Below the pieces are notes generated by a model. That model worked only from the letters and a program-made list of their open reading frames with translations, did not search any database and was not told the DNA's origin. Below, in pieces: positions 35,640 to 55,792 of a stretch of DNA of 64,000 nucleotides. Both the position numbers and the translations under genes were made by a program. Within the stretch, counting starts at the first letter, position 1, and each line of letters opens with the position of its first letter. This stretch comes from Xenopus tropicalis (Eukaryota > Chordata > Amphibia > Anura > Pipidae), in the NCBI RefSeq assembly GCF_000004195.4, contig NC_030677.2, positions 99,972,829 through 100,036,828 on the forward strand, in the 5' to 3' direction.

Positions 35640-36763
35640 CAGTGCTGTCCAACTGGCGGCCCGCGACCCCCCTCTGTGTGGCCCCCACCTGTCTGACTGC
35701 TTTGATGGCTTACCTTTGTGTAAGCTTTAAATGGTATCAGTACTGTGATTAACTGCCCCCCCTGCATGGTTCTCACCTCAGATTCAGGCTATAATCCCCC
35801 TGTATTGTTTAAACATGTAATCCCCCTGTGTTTTTCACACCTTTTAGTTTCTGCATTGTTCACCCCCTGCAGTGTTCACACCTCAGGCTGTAATCACCCA
35901 CATTGTTCAACTGTTCACACCTCAGACTTTGTATGTAGTGCCTGGACTATGCTGCCTGTGTATATGGCACACACAGACAGCATAGGGGAGGCAAAGTATG
36001 GCACATAGGCAGTATAGGGCAGGGAAAGTATAGAACACACAGGCAGCATAGGGTAGGCAGAGTATGGCACACACAGGCAGCATAGGGCAGATAGAGTATG
36101 GCACACACAGGCAGCATAGGGGAGGCAAAGTATGGCACAAAGGCAGTATAGGGCAGGGAAAGTATAGAACACACAGGCAGCATAGGGTAGGCAGAGTATG
36201 GCACACACAGGCAGCATAGGGTAGGCAGAGTATAGCACACACAGGCAGCATAGAGGAGGCAAAGTATGGCACAAAGGCAGTATAGGGCAAGGAAGGTATG
36301 GAACACACAGTCAACATAGGGCAGGTAGAGTATGGCACACACAGGCAGCATAGGGTAGGTAGAGTGCTGCCTGTGTGTGCCATACTTTGCCTGCCCTATG
36401 CTGCCTGTTGGAGGTGAACCTGGCAGGGGTTTGTTCTGGGAGTTTGTTAATAGTTGGAAACAGCCATTAAATGGTCCCTAAGGTGTGTAGTTATGTTGCT
36501 GGGGGTTGCTGTGCTATCCACAGGGGAGGAGGAGGCATATGGATTTAAGGGTGTGTCTTAATATGACATAATATAATTCTTTCACATATGAATAACTGTT
36601 GATATCCCCGCAGTGAGGACCACCATTGTGATAAAATGGGTGTGGTTTGAAGTGGGTGTGGTTAAAAAAGGGGAGTGGCCAAAACTGGCTTCCATTAGCG
36701 GCCCTCCACCATGTATGCTAGAGAAATTCCGGCCCTCGGCACCGTAGAAGTTGGACAGCACTG
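35640..36763. mobile_element. hAT-like element with minisatellite, second copy
   Basis: It starts CAGTGCTGTCCAACTGGCGG and ends AAGTTGGACAGCACTG, flanked by the exact 8-bp duplication TAATAGAG (35632-35639 and 36764-36771). Orientation is opposite to 3428-4365. The minisatellite occupies about 35940-36410. Confidence 0.92.
35940..36410. repeat. minisatellite, reverse-complement relative of 3607-3905
   Basis: Units of about 34 bp built on AGAGTATGGCACACACAGGC and GCATAGGG. The array is longer than in the first copy. Open frames of up to 153 codons on the minus strand are repeat artefacts. Confidence 0.9.
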
Positions 36764-36967
36764 TAATAGAGAAAAGGAAATCATTTTTGAAAAAATGAAA
36801 TTATTTAATAAAAATGAAGTCTATTGTCTTCTCTGTAATTCAGAGCTTTCTAGACAAAAGGTTTCTGTATAACAGATCCCATACCTGTACTATAATAGCC
36901 TGAGAGGCATCCAAATATTGTCCCACCACCCATCAATTATCTTCAAAACAAGTTTCTTGATCACACA

Positions 36968-37008
36968 TTTTGACACCCCCAAGTGACCTTTCCTTCTCCT
37001 TTAAGGTG
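36968..37008. repeat. T2-type MITE end fragment
   Basis: TTTTGACACCCCCAAGTGAC followed by CTTTCCTTCTCCTTTAA is the right end of the 5983-6399 family. Confidence 0.75.
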
Positions 37009-37660
37009 CGTTAAAACGAGTGCTATTTATAGCATGCGTTCAAAATTTTATTGAGTCTTATTTTTCACGACGTAACGCACGATTCACTAAAAGGATACTT
37101 GCGTTAATTTAGACGCGATGCTGCTTGTGTTATTTAAGTCGCGAAGACTATTTTCGTGCGGTATCTGATGCAATGTGCGCTAATTAACGCAGCGCGCACA
37201 AATTGTAGACCAATGCGAAAACACGCACGCCATATTAGCAATACACGCCATTACTTTCAGAAAACTACTGTTCTGAAAATGACCATTTCCCTGCAAACTG
37301 GAGGCTACATCACTCTAGGGCCAACACATACTTGAATAAATCACACTGTAAAGTCCATATTGTGTTGCCAAAAGCTCATGAACTGTACTTTTCTATAATT
37401 ACCTCCTGCCCCAAGTAGGTGTTAATTTTCGCACAGACTAATGTGATATTTAGTGCGTCTATGTGTTTGTGAATCATGCATTAGTATTATTTCTGTGCAA
37501 GAATGCAATGCGTTAAAATTAACGCCTTGCGATCATGTGTTATTTAATGCATGCAATATGCGACTTAACGCATGCGATTAATAATACTTTAGCGAATAGC
37601 TCGGTTTTTTTTTTTTTTGCTTCAATTTCAACGCAAAGAGCACGCACTTTAGTGAATCAA
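37009..37660. repeat. CG/GCGTTAA-rich palindromic repeat region
   Basis: Many inverted GCGTTAA/TTAACGC and GCATGCG motifs occur. It ends TTTAGTGAATCAACCCTA, and ACGATTCACTAAAAGG lies internally near 37079. It looks like a palindromic MITE, but the outer ends do not pair cleanly. Confidence 0.5.
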
Positions 37661-37661
37661 C

Positions 37662-37918
37662 CCTATGTTGCTCACCATCCCCTTGGATGTTGCTCTCAGT
37701 GCCCCAAACCAGGTAGTTGTTTTTGAATTCCTGACTTGGTGGCAAGTTTTGGTTGAATAAAAACAAGATTTACTACCAAATAAAGCCTCCTGTAAGCTGA
37801 TAGTGTGCATAGAGGCTTCCTAATAGCCAATCTTAGCCCTTATTTGGCACCTCCATTAACTAATATGATGCTTGTGTTGCTTTCCAAGTCTTTTTTTCCC
37901 ATTTGACTGTGGCTTACA
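37662..37918. repeat. hAT-like MITE fragment
   Basis: TGTTGCTCACCATCCCCTTG, GGATGTTGCTCTCAGTG and CATTTGACTGTGGCTTAC match 54091-54397. The terminal CAGTGATCC ends are missing. Confidence 0.65.
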
Positions 37919-39004
37919 AGTAAGAAAGAATGATGTCAAGATGGTACCTCTCCCCCTTTATACATGAAAACAACTTGCACTTGCAATCCTGATCTGTGCT
38001 AAGATGTCTGAGGGCAAGTGTTTCTTCTGCATATTTTTAAGATTGACTTTATTATGAGATTAGCAAAGACCTACAAAGTACCTCATCATGTTTCTTAGCC
38101 TCATCTTATATCCTAGAATCTCATCAGCTTAATGCAGCAAAATTTCAGATTCCATTGCATTGGAACTCCCAAATTAAAAATAACTACTAACCATAACTTA
38201 TTAACATGTGAGCTTACAGTTACCCGCTGGAGATGGCTTCAATTCAAAGAGATCGTCCTCTATTAATTCTTGTTTATCGTGCTTTCTATTTTTAGAAAAC
38301 ACATTTTTCAAAAAATTGTATATATGTATGTATATGATTGGCTACAAGTTCCAATCAAAATATTAAGCACTTACACTGTAACTGAAAAAATGTATATTGA
38401 AAATATATGCAGAGATGAGAAGTGCATCGACACAGGGAAGAGTAAGAGCCCTTAAATTTCTATATTTTTTAAGTAGCCCCACCTCAAAAAATGCGGCTGC
38501 AAAACTGCCTAAAATAGCCCTCCACAGACTAATATTGATATCATCTGATAACCTCTAATATCAGCAATAGTTGCCCAGGAATGCATCAATGAAAACATAA
38601 CATAGATGTGGGACAATAAAACTAAAATTTTGATAAATCTGCATTAGTAACAGAGCAATGAATAACGTTATTGTGAAGTGGAAAAACACTGGAAGAGGAA
38701 AGAAGGCCACGCAAGGGACAAATTTTCATAGTGTGGCCCTATCTAATAGCTATGGGGAAATGACATAAGCCGATCTGCACTTACATCACAACAAAACTGA
38801 ATACCTACAGCTGATAAAGAATATTACAGCTAGCACAACTTCGTCTGTCCCCAATATTGCTTTTGTACTGCAAAAAAGAAAAATGGGCCACTTGTGCATC
38901 ATGGGGTGGATACTTTCTATAGTAAGTTATGTAGAAATAAAAGTTTTATCAAACTTTTCCAAAACCCTCTACAATTGATTCTGTTATCACAGCAAATCCA
39001 AATG
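37919..39004. other. intergenic sequence, nothing recognised
   Basis: AT-rich; no coding similarity. Confidence 0.45.
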
Positions 39005-39366
39005 TTAAAGTGATACACAAAAAAAAACTTTTTAAAATGTGAATCTAAATAAAAAGTTACCTATAGGTCATGTTGACCATTCGTTGCTGATAGACCTGCT
39101 TCTGTAAGTAATTGTTGCTTGAAGTTCTGAAACTTGACTGTTTTGCCAACCTGACTGTCCCTTCTCAGCCTGTCAGTTATAGCTTCTAATGCTAACAGAC
39201 TGCTGCTGCACAAATATGGCAGCCTCCGACAGAGGAAAATGGGGGATCAGACAGGTAATGTCAAAGCTTCGGACAAATATTTTTGACAAAATTATAAATA
39301 GCATGCAAAAACATTGTTATGATAAATGTAAAAAAGGTTTCATTTCTAGTGTCAGTATCTCTTTAA
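39005..39366. mobile_element. T2-type MITE
   Basis: It starts TTAAAGTGATACACA and ends GTGTCAGTATCTCTTTAA, with TTAA at both edges. The terminal repeats are imperfect and the inner arms weak. Confidence 0.7.
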
Positions 39367-41244
39367 GAACTATTTTGTCTAGGATTGCACAATCTACAAC
39401 TATGCAGCTTTTAGGTCTTTGGCACTAGTGGTGCTTTCTCAGGAACTTCTGCATTCTTGGGGAGAACGCTGGCAGTGAAAACACCCCTCCCATCAGTAAC
39501 TGCCACTGAAAAGAGTGGGAATCACTCTGCTTATGACAGATGTTGACAGTGGAGAGCATTGCTCGTTAAAGCTACCTTTGATGATTTCAAAACCACCTGT
39601 CACCAGACCTGTGCTATACAGCCTATAAGCCTTACCACTAACAGTTAGTTGTAGTCCAACAACTGCATAACAATAAGCCTCTCCTTGTGCTTTTATTTCC
39701 TCAGCAAATACCATAAGAAGAGAACCATTTTTTACTTCTGCTCCCGTCTCCAAAGGTGTCAACAACACCCCACTACTGCCATATATTGGTGGTTCATTAC
39801 TACTGTTAAAATATATTATAGGGGCAGTATACTCTTCTGGATAATGAGCTGCACCTTATCTAATAGCCTAACGGGCTGCATATGGGGAAAAGGAGGGAGT
39901 TTGTTCATAAAGATTTTACCCATTAAACAAGGGATTAAAACTTTATTGTTGCGCATGACTCTCTTTGATGCTTAATACTTCACACAGACATTGATCTATA
40001 ACGCATTCATAAATTTAGCTGACCATACAGATCTGCTTGCTTAGAGAGGTTGCCACTGACATGCTAAGTCAAATTTTGCGGACCCCATTGGTTGTCCTCT
40101 GGAAAAGTCTAAAAGGCTATAACCCTCTGCCTTAAACGAGACACCACTAACCAAGCTAACTGTAAGTTCAGCTGAATACCATAGACTATGTTAATTAGTT
40201 TGCAAAACCGATTGTTACATCAAAATGTATTTAAAGATATGTTCATGTCTGCTTTTTATCTGTGGGTCTCCATTAAGCATTATGCAGACATAGCAAAGTC
40301 TTTGTTGCTATAGCATCCTGCAACGGTTTCCTGTGCCCACCCACCGCTAACCCCTTCTCTCTTCATTCATCCTCTCTATAAATAAGCATTACTGAGGAAA
40401 GGAGGAAGAATGAGAACTACAAAAACCTCTGAAAGGTCCTGTCTGCAACTGACCAGCATTATACTGTCCATGGCACAGAGCTGTAGAGCACACACACTAA
40501 AAGAGGAGGTATTGATCACACACACATCACCCCCCTCAGGATACCCATGGCCTCTTCCTGTCCTGTACCAGGAACACTCACAGCTGCTTCTCGGCAGACA
40601 CAGCACTGGCCTCCCCCTCACAGCACTAAATTAACACTTCCCCTCCCAAGCAGAGGTCTGTGTGCAAATTATTTTCATGTAGGGATCACCAAATGCATTT
40701 AGTGCCACTGAAAAAGTAGCCAAATAAATTTTCTAGACTCCCTCAATCATATTCAGAAAATGGTGGTATTTAAGAACCCTTGATTTAAAGCCAAATCACT
40801 CTGAAATAATCTTACTTTGTGTTAATTCCCTTATCATATAAAAGTATCAAAGAACCTACATGCATACTGTGCTATTTAGCAGGCTTATTAAGTATAATGT
40901 ATATATCTACCCTTCTCTTTAAATGAATTGCACAGAGCTAGGATTTGGTGACCAAGAAAAATAAGGTCATGGTTTAAGTGCAGACTCAGTGTGATTTTGT
41001 TGGGAGTATAATTTCTAACTCTGTTGCCATGCTTTGTTTCAGGCTAATAAAATGCCATGGGCACTGTAAGTTATATTAACTAGCATTCTGACTTAATATG
41101 TAATAGAAAGAGAAACATCTTTCCATTTCCTTTATAAAATACTGCATTTGTTTTTTTTTTTTTAGAGAAAGCAACAATATAAAACAAAACAGATTTGACA
41201 ACATTCCCAACAGAAAAACACAACAAGAAATGTCCTGCTACATC
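39367..41244. other. intergenic sequence downstream of midn, nothing recognised
   Basis: No exon of a neighbouring gene was recognised. Frames of 74-96 codons at 39493-39975 and 40376-40634 have no motif. Confidence 0.45.
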
Positions 41245-43290
41245 TTTATTTAGAGGATTATTTTCCCCCTTTTAAGTTAAACCTCTAATTCTGTTTGTCC
41301 AACCCCTCCCTCCTCCCCTATCAACTCTGGCTACACATGGTACAGAATACATAACCCAAGACCCTGGCCCTCCCCCCATGGTTACCAGACAAGAAGCACA
41401 GAAATCCCTGGGTTTCATAGAGAAATAGTAATAATAATAATAATAATAAAACAAGTAAAAAAAACACACACTGTAAAACTGAATGAAAAGAAAAAAAAAA
41501 ATATATATATCTATATATATATATATCTATATCTATATATATATCTATATATATATATATATATATATATCTATATCTATATATATATATCTCAAAAGTT
41601 TACAAACCTAGGGTACTGTGTTCATATCTGGAGACCAGGTAACAAGGAGGATTATAAATAAATTAATAGAATGTGCAAAGAAAGGATTCCTAAAGTCCAG
41701 TATGATCTATAATCATAAAAAGAATAACTAAAGATAAATATCCCCTGAATTAAAAAGGAAATGTAGGGTTATCAACATTTCACATACATGGGGCACATGT
41801 GCTCTTAGGTGGAAGGGTAGCAAAGCAACATAAATGTGAAATATAAATTGTAAAAAAAAGGCAATAAGAACAAAGGTACTAGTGGATATTTTTGTCATAC
41901 TCAAAGTGGCTTCTAAATGAAGTAAAAGCCATGGACAACATAACATGGCAGCATTTATAAAAACAAAGGAGCAAAAGCTGAGGAACCCCCACCAACCCCC
42001 TTCCCAGCAAACAAAGGAATAATTCTCTCACCTATACAATTAGATTTAATTTAAAATCCCTGACAAGATGGCTGCAAGCAGCCCCTCTCTGACCCTCAAA
42101 CACCGAGGTCAGGAAGTCCTGAAAATGTACCTCTTACATTGACACCCACAAAGCAGAAGAGAAAAGAAAGAAACAATTCTCACGCATAGGCTGCCAGGAA
42201 ACACGCCTCGCACATGCACAGAATAGTAATTACGTCACAGCTGGGACATGGGCTCTGTCACACAGAGAGGTGGGGGAGGGGGAAGCAAGAGACTGTGGAC
42301 TGAGGGGGAGAAAGAGACCCAGGGGTGAATGGGCAATGGCAGGAAACAAAAGATTTTTTTCTGTACCAATTCTAGAATTCATTTTCATTGTATGAAAGAA
42401 AAAAAATTCTGCTCCAAGAACACTTTAAAAAAAAAAAAAAAGCCAGTTTCATTCAGATAAAACAGAATTGTCCTAAATTATTGATCCAAGAGAAGTTATA
42501 AAACAAAAGCAAACAAAAAAAAATCAACTTAATATCCAAAGTGTGAGGTAAATATGATAAAAAAACGTAGGAAGCTTGAACATAGCACTCAGGTTGCTGC
42601 CTCCCTTCAGACAACTGCCCCCCCTCGTTTTAACGGATAAGGGGAGGCACAACGTGCACAGCAGGGCCTTCCCACAGCCAGTCAGGGATGGGCAGTAGCC
42701 CACAGCATATAACGAGTGATGCTACATATGACAGTAATGGCGGTGGATAGGCTGGAAAAGCGAGGGGGTTATTACAGAGTCCCTGGTCCCCCTCATTCTC
42801 CTAGTTCCAACCTCTTGTTCCCACAGCGGCAGACGCTTCCTGAAAAGCAGCATGTCAAAGGTTTAGCCTGGAACAAATGGTTATGTGCTGTCCAACCAGG
42901 TTATAAATGTTCCCTACAAAGTATGACAAGCGAGATGGAGCTGCTTGAGGATTGGGGTCCATCTTTCTTGAGGAAGAAAAAAAAAACTTGAAGAGTGCAC
43001 CTTATTGCCTTTACGCTCCATAACAGCGCAATCTTGCTACGCTCCACATTCCAGCGTTTAAGGCAGAACAAGTTATTGGAATTTAAGTCCACTAAACATT
43101 TAAGATTATCTTTTATTCTTATTTTTCTCCACTTTGCTTTTCCTTTGCTGATCATAATGTATTCTTCGGTCAGAAGAAATAAAAACACAAAACAAAAAGC
43201 TTCTCCAACTCTCAATGGTCCATACCAAGTGTGGGAGCAGGCACTCCCTGGAGCACACCAATAAAATACAGGATGCTACTGCTACACATC
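41245..43290 (-). other. midn: probable midn 3' UTR and possible poly(A) signals
   Basis: The sequence 3' of the midn stop is AT-rich with no conserved coding. Minus-strand AATAAA hexamers occur at 43117-43112, which would give a short UTR of about 0.2 kb, and at 41250-41245, which would give about 2 kb. It includes an ATATCT simple repeat at 41500-41592 and an (TAA)n run near 41429-41449. Which end is used cannot be told from the sequence. Confidence 0.45.
41500..41592. repeat. (ATATCT/AT)n simple repeat
   Basis: Alternating AT with periodic C, in the probable midn 3' UTR. Confidence 0.9.
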
Positions 43291-51207
<7,917 letters not shown>

Positions 51208-51425
51208 CCGAGGATCTAACTCTAACTGCGGTCTCCGCTGCGAGCTCTGGCGTGAAACTAACCCACAAAGTTACAGTGAACCTAGACCCATAGCAGTAGC
51301 AGCTCGACCACTCCCCTCGTCCAATAGGAGGACCCGACCTCCTCCCCCACGTGGCACGGATGGAACGCCACCTTCGTGCCTTTTACCCAATCAGTCTTGC
51401 TGAATCCGTTCCAACGCGGTTGCCG
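51208..51425 (-). promoter_or_regulatory. midn: likely midn core promoter / 5' UTR
   Basis: The 200 bp upstream of the midn start are more GC- and CpG-rich than the flanks. On the plus strand they show two CCAAT boxes (51321-51325 and 51387-51391, so inverted relative to midn) and a palindromic E-box CACGTG at 51348-51353. No TATA box is clear. Pairs of CCAAT boxes near the start site are common in CpG-type vertebrate promoters. The transcription start is not determined. Confidence 0.6.
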
Positions 51426-51609
51426 CTAAGATATGGCGTCCTAGAAACCGCGCCCACCAGAGCCATTCATAATAAATTAAATTCACAACAAAGAGATGGG
51501 GAGATGTGAACTCGTTGAATGCTGGAGATTCGGATTAAAAAGAAAGAACAGAGACTGTAGGGAGAGCAGGAGAACCAAGAAAAACGAACAATGGCTTCGA
51601 GGGTCATTA

Positions 51610-51643
<34 letters not shown>

Positions 51644-51800
51644 TTTCTTTTAAAAATACAAATACATGATCTATATACAATTTTATTTATGCCTTGTCGC
51701 CATTCAATTAAATTAGTGGAGAATAAATAAACTCTAATAATGTGCCTGTATCTAAAGCGTTTTGAATCAGCTGTGAGAGTCTGGGATGGCATATCCCACA
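51426..51800. other. upstream flank of midn with simple repeats
   Basis: An (AT)n run followed by a T run lies at about 51609-51647. No gene on the plus strand was found, so the promoter does not appear to be shared with a divergent gene within the window. Confidence 0.5.
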
Positions 51801-51881
51801 CCTGTGGCACACGGGGAGATTAGTCGGCCGCGACAAATCTCCCTTGTTGCGGGCGACTAATCTCCCTGTGTGCCACAGCCC
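51801..51881. repeat. short GGGCTCTGG-family palindrome
   Basis: TGTGGCACACGGGGAGATTA pairs with TAATCTCCCTGTGTGCCACA. Its right end (CAGCCC) is followed by TTA, and then AAGTAGCTATACACC, which looks like a decayed AGGTGGCCATACACG end. Confidence 0.75.
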
Positions 51882-51977
51882 TTAAAGTAGCTATACACCA
51901 TAAAATTTGTTTGGCAACCTCGCTAAATGAGTGGATCTTTCCCCAAATATGCCCACCTAATATGGGCGATAGAGTAA

Positions 51978-52314
51978 GGGCTCTGGCACACGGGGAGATT
52001 AGTCGCCCGCGACAAAACTCCCTGTTCGCGGGCGACTAATCTCCCCGAGTTGCCTTCCCCTGCCATCCCACCGGCGAAAATGTAAGTCGCCGGTGGGATG
52101 GCACACGCGGCGGCGCGATTTTGCGCAAATCGCGAACAAGCCTCGCGAGGCAACTTCGGTGATTTGCGCTAAATCGCGCCGCCGCGTGTGCCGTCCCACC
52201 GGCGACTTACATTTTCACCAGTGGGATGGCAGGGGAAGGCAACTCGGGGAGATTAGTCGCCCGCGAACAGGGAGTCTTGTCGCGGGCGACTAATCTCCCC
52301 GTGTGCCAGAGCCC
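51978..52314. mobile_element. full-length 337-bp palindromic MITE (GGGCTCTGG family)
   Basis: It starts GGGCTCTGGCACACGGGGAG and ends CTCCCCGTGTGCCAGAGCCC, flanked by TAA on both sides (51975-51977 and 52315-52317). Exactly the same length and arm plan as 29748-30084, which suggests a recently mobile subfamily. It lies about 0.8 kb upstream of the midn start codon. The next element begins immediately after the right TAA. Confidence 0.92.
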
Positions 52315-52317
52315 TAA

Positions 52318-52594
52318 AGGTGGCCATATGTGGGCATAATTAAGATGCCTATTTGAGTCATTTAGACCAATTCAGCAGTTTATCCAGCGCCGGATTTCCA
52401 ATCCCGGCGCCCCGAGGCCGATGCGCGAACAATGCCCGCGGGCATTTAAACTCCCATACAGAGCAGTGGGGAGAGGTTCCCATTGCTCGGTATGGGGCAG
52501 CATGCCACCTCTATATTTGTGCCACCCTAGGCCCAGGCCTTTGTGGCCTGCCACAAATCCAGGCCTGAATTTATTTGCCCATGTATGGGGACCT
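52318..52594. mobile_element. AGGTGGCC-family MITE
   Basis: It starts AGGTGGCCATATGTGGGC and ends GCCCATGTATGGGGACCT, imperfect inverted repeats. It abuts 51978-52314 with a shared TAA. Inside is a CAGGCCT..AGGCCTG fold-back. Confidence 0.7.
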
Positions 52595-53860
52595 CCGACA
52601 GGCCTACCCAACTAATATATGTCTGAAAATCGGGCAGGTGTCAATTGGCAGGTTTTATTTTTTCATTGGATCGGCGACCACATTGGCTCATTGGTCCCCA
52701 AACATGGGCAGATAAGTTGCGGAGTTAGTCTGAAAAACTTAAATCTACCTGCGTATGCCCAGATTTACTTCTCTTTTAAGTGTATGCCTTTGCAGAGAAA
52801 TATATATGCATACATATATATTTAGCTTCTAGGAATGTGCCCAAACTTATATGCCATTTATATTGATGTGAATGATGTCTGTAACAGGAATATGTCGAAC
52901 TATATACATAACTGATAATAATTATAAAATTAGTTTGCAGTTCAGCAGTGGTACATGTCATCTTCTCAGGTGATATCCCATATCCATAAAAGCATACATA
53001 GGTATGACTCTGTAAACAATCAGCAGTATTTGATCTAATGAGCAATCATGTTGTCATCTAGGGGCAGGTAAGATCTTTTCTCCCACTGTGAAGCTCAACT
53101 CAACTGGCAGCTTGAATTTTGGGGGGGTTTTAGTTTAAACTGTGCATCTTTTTCAAAGTGATGTACACAATGCAATGTATATTTATTTTGGGTATCCTGT
53201 GTGACAGGCCACATTTGTTTGACAAAAAGGTCTATTATGAAGCTAATGATATTACTATAGTTTGTGGTTTTATATAGAAAACATATTATGATTGCACTCT
53301 TTAAGTCTACAGGGCTTAGTCCTGTATTAATGGAAAAGGCCCAAGCCTAGAGTAGCACAGTTTGAGGGGCAGCATGCCGCCCAAGCATCTCTCCTGCTTA
53401 AAACTGGGCACACTGGAGATTTAGCCACTTAAATCCCCAAAACTTAAGTCCCCAGCATTTTAGGAACTGAAGAGTGTGCATGCGGAAACAAGCAAGGGGA
53501 TCGGTAAACAGCAGGAGTGGGCGGATGCACCTTCCAAGGGGGATTTTGCCTTGGGGTGTCCAGTTGACAAATCTGGGGCTTGGCCAAAGGCTGGATATCT
53601 ATGGGGGTTTTGAACTGACTAAGTCCAACTTCAACTGGTGTATAGGTTGTAGTATAATTCCATGCCTTGCGTGACAACATCAACAGATATTTCCTGTCCA
53701 GAGTCTGCAGAGAAGTCCATTGGGAAATCATTATAGCACATTATCCTATGAGTTTTTTTAATATCACTACCCCACCAGACCTTTTAATATTGTTTTTACC
53801 ATATACATTTTGTGCTAATAACAGTCATGGTAAAAAAAAACAAACTCAACATCTTTATTA
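52595..53860. other. intergenic sequence with a minor repeat fragment
   Basis: 52619-52750 contains AGGTGGCC-family interior motifs (ATCGGGCAGGTGTCAATTGG, CAGATAAGTTGCGGAGT). The rest has no recognised content. Confidence 0.45.
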
Positions 53861-54087
53861 CAGAGGTATGGGATTCCCTAGAATTCCAGTAAGGCCATAT
53901 CCCATAGAGTCTTACCTTGTACTTGATCCTAACTAAGCTTCATAAATCAATATTTTTGGCAAACAATCATATTGTGTTTAATGTCTAAATGATTTTTAGC
54001 AGGTAGCAGGTATTGAGATACAAATTACAAAAAGATACCTTATCCGGAAAACCCCAGGTATTGTGAATAACACATCCTATACCTCTA
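53861..54087. repeat. MITE related to CAGGTATGGGA family
   Basis: It starts CAGAGGTATGGGATTCCC after TA and ends CACATCCTATACCTCT. CTTATCCGGAAAACCCCAGG is typical of the family interior. The right edge overlaps the target duplication of the next element. Confidence 0.65.
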
Positions 54088-54090
54088 CAT

Positions 54091-54397
54091 CAGTGATCCC
54101 CAACCAGTGGTTCATGAGCAACATGTTGCTCACCAAACCCTTGGATGTTGCTCTCAGTGGCCTCAAAGCAGGTGCTTATTTTTGGATTTCTGGTTAGGAG
54201 GCAAGTTTGATTGCATAAAAACCCAATGTAATTGCCAAACAGAGCCTTCTATAGGCTTCCATTCAACATAGGGGCTATTAAGTAGCCAATTATAGCTCTT
54301 ATTGGCACCTTCAGGAACTTTTTTCATGCTTGTGTTGCTCCCCAACACTTTTATCATTTGAATGTGGCTCACGGGTATAAAAGGTTGGGGATCCCTG
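54091..54397. mobile_element. complete hAT-like MITE
   Basis: It starts CAGTGATCCCCAACC and ends GGTTGGGGATCCCTG, flanked by the exact 8-bp duplication CTCTACAT (54083-54090 and 54398-54405). 307 bp, no coding capacity. Relatives at 32158 and 37662 lack intact ends. Confidence 0.92.
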
Positions 54398-54405
54398 CTC
54401 TACAT

Positions 54406-55789
54406 AAATTCACCTATCAGTAGGAACCCGGTCATGGTTATCAACAACCACAATATTAATAAGAGATTACTTGAAAAATGGTGCATGCATATGCATGGGG
54501 CAGCTTTGGGATCCCTTAAAAGAATATTTAGTATTTGTTTAAAATTAAATAAAAACTGGGTTCCTCAAAGTACTAGTTAAAAACTTATAATGGAAAATCT
54601 GCTGTCCTACTAATATCAGGTACCCAGAGTATATGATGGAGTTGATGGTCCATTTTTCCCAACACACACATACATCTGAGCCGTCCCTGCAATCAACAGG
54701 CAATAGCAAACGAAAAAAGAAAAATAACTTCAGCACATTTATCAATTGAAATCCTGTAAAAATAATTCTTTACTTTAATGGGCTTTCTTGGCTCTATGTT
54801 TAGTTTCATGGGGCATCCCCTCACATGAAATGCTCCATTAATAAGGATCACACTCCCTCTCTGTGCTCTGGCTTCCCCTAGCTCATGAGTTGCTATTGTG
54901 AGACACACATCCTGGCTTAACAAAGGACGCAGTGTACAGCAGGGCGGAAGCTGCTCTTCCTTCCGCAGGTCGTTGTGACCTTGTATTTCTACAGTCAGAT
55001 GTTCCCTTCATAAAACACAGTAAAAGAGATTATTCTAGGGAGATGCTGGAGATATGCATTCCACATAATGAGTACAAGCCACAGTACAATGTGCCTGACA
55101 CCCACTTTTATATAGCAGGGATGTTTAAATGGTTTCGTAGTTAGAACCGTTCGTCATTCAGTGGGAATGAGGTGCATTTCTGCAGGAGCTTGTTGTGTTT
55201 GTGTGGGGTGTATTATTCACATCTTAGTTGTGCAAGCAAAAGAGCAGGGGTATAAGAGAACAATACATATGTGAACAAAAAATTAGGAAGGAAAATTGAT
55301 GGGTTAATCATCAATGTTAATCATGTCAGAAAAATTATGTTTCAGATTGAATATATTTGACATACAGCCACACAGATATAGGTCAATGTATTTACAGATA
55401 TGTACAAACTAATTGGCTGCATATTGATTACAAAAACACTAAATTCTACAACCAGTTGCAGATTGAGGGAAACTCAATAATTATCGTGGATTCTTTGTTG
55501 TTTAAGAACATGCATTTCATCTTCTGTATCCTTATTACCTTAGGTTCAGCAGGACTGGCTCAGTAATTCTGCTGTTAGGTCCTTCATAGCATTCACTAGG
55601 GATGCACCAAATTCATGATGTTGTTCGGAGAGTCTGGGTTGTGCCAGCATTTATTTAAAAAAACTTGCCTAAAATTTTCTTTATTAAAAATTGTGTCTAA
55701 CCTTACCCGAGACCTAAAGTGAAGAATTTCAAAAATTGGTAAAATACCATACATCTAATATTTTTAAATACAGTTAACAGATTAGGTTA
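54406..55789. other. intergenic sequence, nothing recognised
   Basis: No coding similarity in either strand. Confidence 0.45.
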
Positions 55790-55792
55790 TTA

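Larger units (their letters stand above)
35470..36887. mobile_element. MITE with CAGGTATGGGA ends, split by a hAT-like element
   Basis: It starts CAGGTATGGGACCTGTTTTC and ends GTATAACAGATCCCATACCTG, flanked by TA on both sides (35468-35469 and 36888-36889), as in Tc1/mariner-type MITEs. Most of its length is the insertion at 35640-36763. Confidence 0.82.

Noticed and set aside
35915..36383. Three overlapping Cys-rich frames of 119-153 codons
   Set aside because: Same minisatellite in the second hAT-like copy, open in all three frames.
39493..39975. Overlapping frames of 91 and 96 codons
   Set aside because: Read on both strands; no motif, no splice context, no relation to known MIDN neighbours.
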